Shown here in pieces: positions 22,814 to 26,218 of a DNA stretch of 26,218 nucleotides. Source of the DNA: DATLFP01 sp035540955. Its GTDB lineage: Bacteria; Actinomycetota; Acidimicrobiia; Acidimicrobiales; CADCSY01. The stretch is from contig DATLFP010000099.1 in NCBI GenBank assembly GCA_035540955.1, forward strand, positions 1-26,218. The letters run 5' to 3'. Position 1 is the first letter of the stretch, and each line of letters starts with the position of its first letter. The notes below the pieces were generated by a model. That model was given only the letters and a program-made list of their open reading frames with translations, made no database searches and was not told where the DNA came from. Both the position numbers and the translations under genes were made by a program.

Positions 22814-23838
22814 TCGAACAGTCCGGGTGCGGCCTCGGCCGGACCCGGTGGCACCAGCCCGACGTGGGTCCACGCCGCGGCCGTCGCCACCCGTCCCCGG
22901 GGCGTGCGCATCAGGAGACCCTGCTGGATGAGGAACGGCTCGTAGACGTCCTCCACGGTCTCGGTCGGCTCGCTGACGCTGATCGCAAGGGTCGAGAGCC
23001 CGACCGGCCCGCCACCGAAGCGCTCGCACAGCGAGCCGAGGATGGCCCGGTCGACCTTGTCGAGGCCCCGCTCGTCCACCCCGAACACGGCGAGGCCGTC
23101 GACGGCCGCCTGGCGGGTCACCGTGCCGTCGCCCCGCACCTCGGCGAAGTCGCGCACCCGGCGCAGCAGCCGGTTGGCGATGCGGGGGGTGCCCCGGGCA
23201 CGGCGAGCGATCTCGACGGCCCCCTCGGCATCGAGGCGAACGCCGAGGATCCCGGCGGCGCGGGTGACGATGACCTCGAGGTCGGACGCCGGGTAGTGGT
23301 CGAGTCGCTCCACCAGGCCGAACCGGTCGCGGAGCGGCCCGGTGATGAGACCGGTCCGGGTGGTCGCTCCCACGAGGGTGAACCGCGGGAGCTCGAGGCG
23401 GATCGATCGGGCCGCCGGCCCCTGCCCGATCACGATGTCGAGCTCGAAGTCCTCCATCGCCGGATAGAGGACCTCCTCGACAGGCCGCGCCAGACGGTGG
23501 ATCTCGTCGATGAACAGGACGTCACCCTCGTCGAGGTTGGTGAGGATGGCGGCCAGGTCGCCGGGGCGGTTGAGCGCCGGCCCCGAGGTGATGCGGAGCC
23601 CGACGCCGAGCTCACCGGCGATGATCGATGCCAGCGTCGTCTTCCCGAGGCCCGGGGGCCCGGCGAGAAGCACGTGATCGGCGGACTTGCCCCGCAGCTG
23701 CGCCGCTTCGAGGACGATCGACAGGTGCTCCTTCACCTCGGCCTGCCCGATGAACTCCTCGAGCCGCTTCGGTCGGAGGTTCGACTCGAGCGTCGCCTCC
23801 TCGGGCGCCGCCTTGCCGGCCAGCAGCTCCTCGCGCAT
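22810..23838 (-). CDS. ruvB: Holliday junction branch-migration ATPase RuvB
   Basis: 342 residues, ATG 23838 overlapping the ruvA stop by one base (TGATG). Walker A GPPGLGKTT at 60-68, Walker B LFIDEIHR at 108-115, sensor GATTRTG near 157-163, and the LRDRFG arginine-finger region at 169-174 are intact. A winged-helix DNA-binding domain ends the protein (VGLSTLAISVSEPTETVEDV, YEPFLIQQGLLMRTPRGR). RuvB hexamers drive branch migration with RuvA. It is last in the ruvC-ruvA-ruvB operon and ends tail-to-tail against the plus-strand peptide gene. Confidence 0.98.
   Translation of the reverse strand: MREELLAGKAAPEEATLESNLRPKRLEEFIGQAEVKEHLSIVLEAAQLRGKSADHVLLAGPPGLGKTTLASIIAGELGVGLRITSGPALNRPGDLAAILTNLDEGDVLFIDEIHRLARPVEEVLYPAMEDFELDIVIGQGPAARSIRLELPRFTLVGATTRTGLITGPLRDRFGLVERLDHYPASDLEVIVTRAAGILGVRLDAEGAVEIARRARGTPRIANRLLRRVRDFAEVRGDGTVTRQAAVDGLAVFGVDERGLDKVDRAILGSLCERFGGGPVGLSTLAISVSEPTETVEDVYEPFLIQQGLLMRTPRGRVATAAAWTHVGLVPPGPAEAAPGLFD
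22823..22848. terminator. Near-perfect hairpin inside the ruvB 3' end, just after the sigma/peptide genes
   Basis: Arms 22823-22834 (CCGGGTGCGGCC) and 22837-22848 (GGCCGGACCCGG) pair with one mismatch and a two-base loop. It starts ten bases after the plus-strand peptide stop. It may end plus-strand transcription since there is no intergenic space before ruvB, but it lies in ruvB coding sequence and has no T-tract. Confidence 0.35.
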
Positions 23839-24443
23839 CAGTGCACCACCCGCTCGCGCCCTCCGGCCGGCGCCACCCTGGCCAGCGCCAACCGCAGCAT
23901 CAGCTGCACGTCACCGTCGGTCGGCAGCTCGCGGGTGGCCTCGTGGATCTCCTCCGGGCCGTAGCCGAGCGCGGCCAGCGCATCCCGCACCTCGGCGCGG
24001 GGCGTGCCCGCCATGGCCGGCACCGGGTCGAGCACCGGCATGTCGAGCCGCGACTTCAGCTCGAGGAGGAGACGCACGGCCGTCTTCTTGCCGATGCCGG
24101 GCACGAGGCAGAGGGCATCGGCATCGTCGCTCGCCACCACCTCGCGCAACGCCTCGGGACGGTGGACGGCGAGGATCGCCATCGCCATGGCGGGACCGAC
24201 GCCGTGCGCGCCGATCAGCACCTCGAAGCACGCTCGCTCGTCGCGCGACGCGAACCCGAACAGGGTGAGCGCGTCCTCGCGCACGTGCAGGTGGGTGTGC
24301 AGCAGCACCGGGGCGCCGCCGTCGACCACCGAGGCGAGCGTGTTCGGCGTGACCTGCACGCGGTAGCAGACGCCCTGCACGTCGAGCAGGACCTCGCCCG
24401 CGGAGCTGCGCTCGAGGACGAGCCCGCGCAGGGCGCCGATCAC
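23838..24443 (-). CDS. ruvA: Holliday junction-binding protein RuvA
   Basis: 201 residues; GTG 24443 overlaps the ruvC stop as GTGA. The N-terminal OB-fold (MIGALRGLVLERS, then LHTHLHVREDALTLFGF) precedes two helix-hairpin-helix motifs (HGVGPAMAMAIL near 80-91 and VPGIGKKTAVRLLLEL near 114-129). A C-terminal domain that contacts RuvB ends the protein (EVRDALAALGYGPEEI). The tetramer holds the four-way junction open. Length and motifs are standard. Confidence 0.97.
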   Translation of the reverse strand: MIGALRGLVLERSSAGEVLLDVQGVCYRVQVTPNTLASVVDGGAPVLLHTHLHVREDALTLFGFASRDERACFEVLIGAHGVGPAMAMAILAVHRPEALREVVASDDADALCLVPGIGKKTAVRLLLELKSRLDMPVLDPVPAMAGTPRAEVRDALAALGYGPEEIHEATRELPTDGDVQLMLRLALARVAPAGGRERVVH

Positions 24444-24937
24444 GAGGCGGCCTCGATGCGGGCGGCCAGCGGCGCCACGGCGTGGTGGGTGATGGCGAGA
24501 GCGAGCGCGTCGGCGGCGTCAGGGGGCTCCGGCGGCTCCTCGAGGCGGAGGATGGCCTGCACCATGCGCTGCACCTGCGTCTTGGCGGCCGCCCCCGAGC
24601 CGGTCACCGCCCGCTTCACCTCGTTCGGCGTGTAGAGCACCACCGCGCAGCCGGCCGCCGCCGCCTCGGCCAGCACCACCCCGCTGGCCTGGCCGACCCC
24701 CATCGCGGTGCGCACGTTCGACTGGAAGAAGAGCCGCTCCACGGCGACCACGTCGGGCCGGAGCTCGTCGAGCAACCCGCGGACGCCCGCCTGGAGCTCG
24801 GCGAGCCGAGCGGGGATCTCGGCGTCGGTGGGGGTGCGCAGGACGCCGGCGGCGGCCGCGACGAGCTCGCCACCATGGCGCCGCACACCGCCGTAGCCGC
24901 ACCGCGTGAGACCCGGGTCGATCCCCAGCACGAACAC
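24440..24937 (-). CDS. ruvC: Crossover junction endodeoxyribonuclease RuvC
   Basis: 165 residues from GTG 24937, matching family N-termini (MFVLGIDPGLTRCGYG); a longer open frame upstream has no support. Catalytic acids D7, E67 (VAVERLFF), D140 and D143 (PDAADALALAI) are all present. RuvC cleaves Holliday junctions processed by RuvAB. There is no Shine-Dalgarno, but a TACGGT hexamer ends seven bases before the GTG, as in leaderless transcripts. A LexA-like box overlaps the start. It is the first gene of ruvCAB. Confidence 0.96.
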   Translation of the reverse strand: MFVLGIDPGLTRCGYGGVRRHGGELVAAAAGVLRTPTDAEIPARLAELQAGVRGLLDELRPDVVAVERLFFQSNVRTAMGVGQASGVVLAEAAAAGCAVVLYTPNEVKRAVTGSGAAAKTQVQRMVQAILRLEEPPEPPDAADALALAITHHAVAPLAARIEAAS

Positions 24938-24950
24938 GCGTACGACCGTA
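24931..24950 (-). promoter_or_regulatory. Candidate ruvC promoter (-10 TACGGT) with overlapping LexA-like SOS box
   Basis: CGAAC-ACGC-GTACG (24931-24944) matches the actinobacterial LexA box CGAAC-N4-GTTCG at nine of ten half-site bases. On the minus strand TACGGT (24950-24945) fits a -10 element with seven bases to the ruvC GTG. LexA bound here would cover the predicted transcription start. No clear -35 is visible. Confidence 0.45.
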
Positions 24951-25021
24951 CCGCGGGTGGCGGGTCGCCGGGGGGACCCTCGGGTTGTTACGTCTCGATG
25001 TCGATGGGGCACACCGGACGC

Positions 25022-25237
25022 ATGAACACAACCTGGATGAAGCGGCTCCTCGCCGCCCTGTTCGCCGCATCCCTCGCCTTCGGCGTCGCCGCCTGTGGTG
25101 ACGACGACGACGACGGTGGCGCCGACACCGACCTCGACATCGACGCCCCGGTGCCCGACGACACCGACGACGGCGACACCGATGTGGACGTCGACGTCGA
25201 CGACACCGACGACACGGACGACACCGTCGCGCCGTAG
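25022..25237 (+). CDS. Small Asp-rich lipoprotein
   Basis: 71 residues from ATG 25022; in-frame ATGs at 24998 and 25004 are alternatives. A lipoprotein signal (MKRLLAALFAASLAFGVAAC) with lipobox VAAC places the lipidated cysteine at residue 25. The mature part is about 46 residues, 23 of them Asp, arranged as DDDDD, TDLDID, DDTDDGDTD and VDVDVDD runs with no basic residue. It is therefore highly acidic and may bind divalent cations at the cell surface (inference). I recognise no family. It diverges from ruvC and converges on the peroxiredoxin gene. Confidence 0.75.
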   Translation: MNTTWMKRLLAALFAASLAFGVAACGDDDDDGGADTDLDIDAPVPDDTDDGDTDVDVDVDDTDDTDDTVAP

Positions 25238-25251
25238 GTCCAGCCCGAGTG

Positions 25252-25707
25252 CTAGCTGGTGGCCGCCTTCACGGCGGCCACCAGCTCGTCACTCGACTTG
25301 TACGTGAGACCGGCGATCGCCCGGTGGGCGTAGCGGATGGTGCCCTCGCCATCCACGACGAAGGTGCTCCGTCGGTAGAACCCGACGGGGCCGAGCACGC
25401 CGTAGGACCGGCCGACGGCCTTGTCGACATCGGCGAGCAGCGGGAAGCGGAAGCCGTGCTTGCCGGCGAAGCCCTCGTGTGACGCCACGTCCTGCGGGCT
25501 GATGGCGAGGATCTGGGCGTCGACCCCGGTGAAGTCGTCGAAGTCGGCCGTGTAGGACTTCAGCTGGCTCGTGCACACGGCGGTGTCGTCGCCGGGGTAG
25601 AACACGAGCACCACCGGCTGCCCACGGTACGCGGCGAGCGTGTAGTCGCGGCCCCCGGTTCCCGGCAAGGTGAAGTCGGGCGCGAGGTCGCCGACCCCGA
25701 CGGTCAC
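25252..25707 (-). CDS. bcp: Peroxiredoxin, Bcp/PrxQ-like, one-cysteine form
   Basis: 151 residues, GTG start at 25707. The thioredoxin-like fold is shown by GDLAPDFTLPGTGGRDYTLA, VVLVFYPGDDTAVCTSQL with peroxidatic C45, LAISPQDVASHEGFAGKHGF, FPLLADVDKAVGRSYGV and STFVVDGEGTIRYAHR. It should reduce peroxides. Bcp proteins often carry a resolving cysteine five residues later; here there is no other cysteine in the protein, so a thiol partner would be needed. The 3' end contains a hairpin shared with the convergent lipoprotein gene. Confidence 0.92.
   Translation of the reverse strand: MTVGVGDLAPDFTLPGTGGRDYTLAAYRGQPVVLVFYPGDDTAVCTSQLKSYTADFDDFTGVDAQILAISPQDVASHEGFAGKHGFRFPLLADVDKAVGRSYGVLGPVGFYRRSTFVVDGEGTIRYAHRAIAGLTYKSSDELVAAVKAATS
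25254..25286. terminator. Bidirectional hairpin between the lipoprotein and peroxiredoxin genes
   Basis: Arms 25254-25267 and 25273-25286 are perfect 14-bp reverse complements (core GCTGGTGGCCGCC) with a five-base loop TTCAC. The structure begins 17 bases after the lipoprotein stop and is embedded in the last codons of the peroxiredoxin gene. Its position at a convergent junction suits a two-way terminator, although no T-tract is evident. Confidence 0.6.
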
Positions 25708-25755
25708 ACCGTCTCCAGCGTCTGCAGGATCGTGTCGGGGATTCTCACTAAATAG

Positions 25756-25950
25756 TTAGCGGACAACGGGGAGCCTCCCGGTGCTTCGAGCCCACCGCTC
25801 GACCTCGGGCCAGTACCAGACGAGTCCCATTCTGAGCCGCGCGACCGGTGGCGGGAAATCGTCGTACCGGCGGCGCCAGTCGTGGATCAGGTGCGCGTCG
25901 GCGAGGACGAGCCGCTCGGCGATCTCCGTCACTCCCACCAGCTGATCCAC
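25756..25950 (-). CDS. Small helix-turn-helix (MerR/excisionase-like) DNA-binding protein
   Basis: 64 residues from GTG 25950, five bases after a strong GGAGGA ribosome-binding site; the longer open frame to 26061 lacks such a signal. The sequence LVGVTEIAERLVLADAHLIH is a helix-turn-helix, followed by WRRRYDDFPPPVARLRMGLV and WYWPEVERWARSTGRLP. The FP-P....MG..W...-VERWA pattern is the wing region typical of AlpA/MerR-type small winged helix proteins. It may regulate its own divergent promoter region or a neighbour. It lies 48 bases upstream of the peroxiredoxin gene on the same strand. Confidence 0.75.
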   Translation of the reverse strand: MDQLVGVTEIAERLVLADAHLIHDWRRRYDDFPPPVARLRMGLVWYWPEVERWARSTGRLPVVR

Positions 25951-26013
25951 GTCGATCCTCCGGCCCACTCCGGCCGAACCTAGGTAGTGCTGGTGGGATC
26001 GTAGTGGACTGCC

Positions 26014-26072
26014 TGCACAGAGTCGTGTGCAAGGTCTACCCTTCTCCGCGGTGTTGCACATGACCGTGTGCG
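26014..26072. promoter_or_regulatory. Pair of TGCACA-N6-TGTGCA operator-like inverted repeats
   Basis: Site 1 at 26014-26031 is TGCACA-GAGTCG-TGTGCA (perfect); site 2 at 26055-26072 is TGCACA-TGACCG-TGTGCG (one mismatch). Both have a 6-base spacer and start 41 bases apart, close to four helical turns. They sit in the divergent gap between the helix-turn-helix gene and the plus-strand gene at 26095. A dimeric regulator binding both is plausible; which protein is unknown. Confidence 0.6.
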
Positions 26073-26094
26073 GCCCGGACCCCAGGAGGGGAAC

Positions 26095-26218
26095 ATGACC
26101 ATGACCGATGACAGGACCACCACCAGCCCGGAGGTGCCGACCTGGCTCAACCTCGACGCCTTCGGCATCGACCCCGATGTCGTCGCCGAGACGCGATCGA
26201 TCGTCGCCCAGCTGCAGC
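26095..26218 (+). CDS. Unidentified protein, N-terminal 41 codons only
   Basis: The gene starts at ATG 26095, five bases after a strong AGGAGG ribosome-binding site (26084-26089), and runs off the right edge. The visible part is hydrophilic (MTMTDDRTTTSPEVPTWLNL, then DAFGIDPDVVAETRSIVAQL) with no signal peptide. ATG 26101 is an alternative start. I do not recognise it. It is transcribed away from the helix-turn-helix gene, with the two operator-like repeats lying just upstream, so it may be the controlled gene. Confidence 0.7.
   Translation, partial: MTMTDDRTTTSPEVPTWLNLDAFGIDPDVVAETRSIVAQLQ

Noticed and set aside
24938..25012. 25-codon N-terminal extension of ruvC
   Set aside because: The residues are Arg/Thr-rich and unlike RuvC; GTG 24937 matches known RuvC starts.
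25951..26061. N-terminal extension of the small helix-turn-helix protein
   Set aside because: The strong GGAGGA site just before GTG 25950 and the position of the helix-turn-helix favour the short form; the extension also covers the operator-like repeats.
1..26218. tRNA, rRNA, insertion sequences or prophage genes
   Set aside because: I saw no tRNA or rRNA sequence, no transposase or integrase motif, and no att-like repeats in the window.

Overview
This window is a densely packed, very GC-rich bacterial chromosome segment (no long non-coding stretch; the largest gaps are about 120-160 bases). Many GTG starts, 1-4 base gene overlaps, and the order ruvC-ruvA-ruvB / queA-tgt-yajC-secD-secF-apt-rel / hisS-aspS-rarA / alaS-ruvX-mltG-aroE point to a high-GC actinobacterium. 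The queuosine genes queA/tgt together with type IV pilus ATPases would fit a deep-branching group such as Acidimicrobiia, but that placement is inference and there is no rRNA in the window to test it.

Layout. Nearly everything from 1 to 20,536 is one minus-strand housekeeping series, read from right to left: queA, tgt (queuosine tRNA modification), yajC-secD-secF (Sec export), apt (purine salvage), rel (ppGpp synthetase/hydrolase), then a 125-base gap with a perfect 19-bp-arm palindrome. It continues with hisS, aspS (aminoacyl-tRNA synthetases), rarA (replication-fork AAA+ ATPase), two small membrane proteins (the first DUF948-like), alaS, ruvX, mltG, aroE, pilB and a pilT that runs off the left edge. 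A second minus-strand operon, ruvC-ruvA-ruvB (24,937 to 22,810), encodes the Holliday-junction resolvasome. A LexA-like box lies at its predicted start.

Between the two minus-strand blocks sits a plus-strand accessory island (20,596-22,813). It holds a secreted chymotrypsin-fold serine protease, an ECF-type sigma factor with a hydrophobic segment and a long Pro/Ala-rich C-terminal tail, and a 55-residue secreted peptide coupled to the sigma gene by an ATGA overlap. No anti-sigma gene is present. This is the best candidate for an undescribed system: a possible envelope-sensing module in which the tail, the peptide and/or the protease replace a classical anti-sigma factor. The right end carries an Asp-rich lipoprotein, a one-cysteine Bcp-type peroxiredoxin, a small helix-turn-helix protein, and the start of an unidentified plus-strand gene. 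Two TGCACA-N6-TGTGCA operator-like sites lie in the last divergent gap.

Other unusual structures are: a 62-bp tandem repetition of the queA stop/tgt start junction that creates a chain of two 21-codon mini-ORFs linked by ATGA overlaps; a rarA gene with no ATG/GTG/TTG start available; and a PilT-like ATPase carrying a degenerate MshEN domain.
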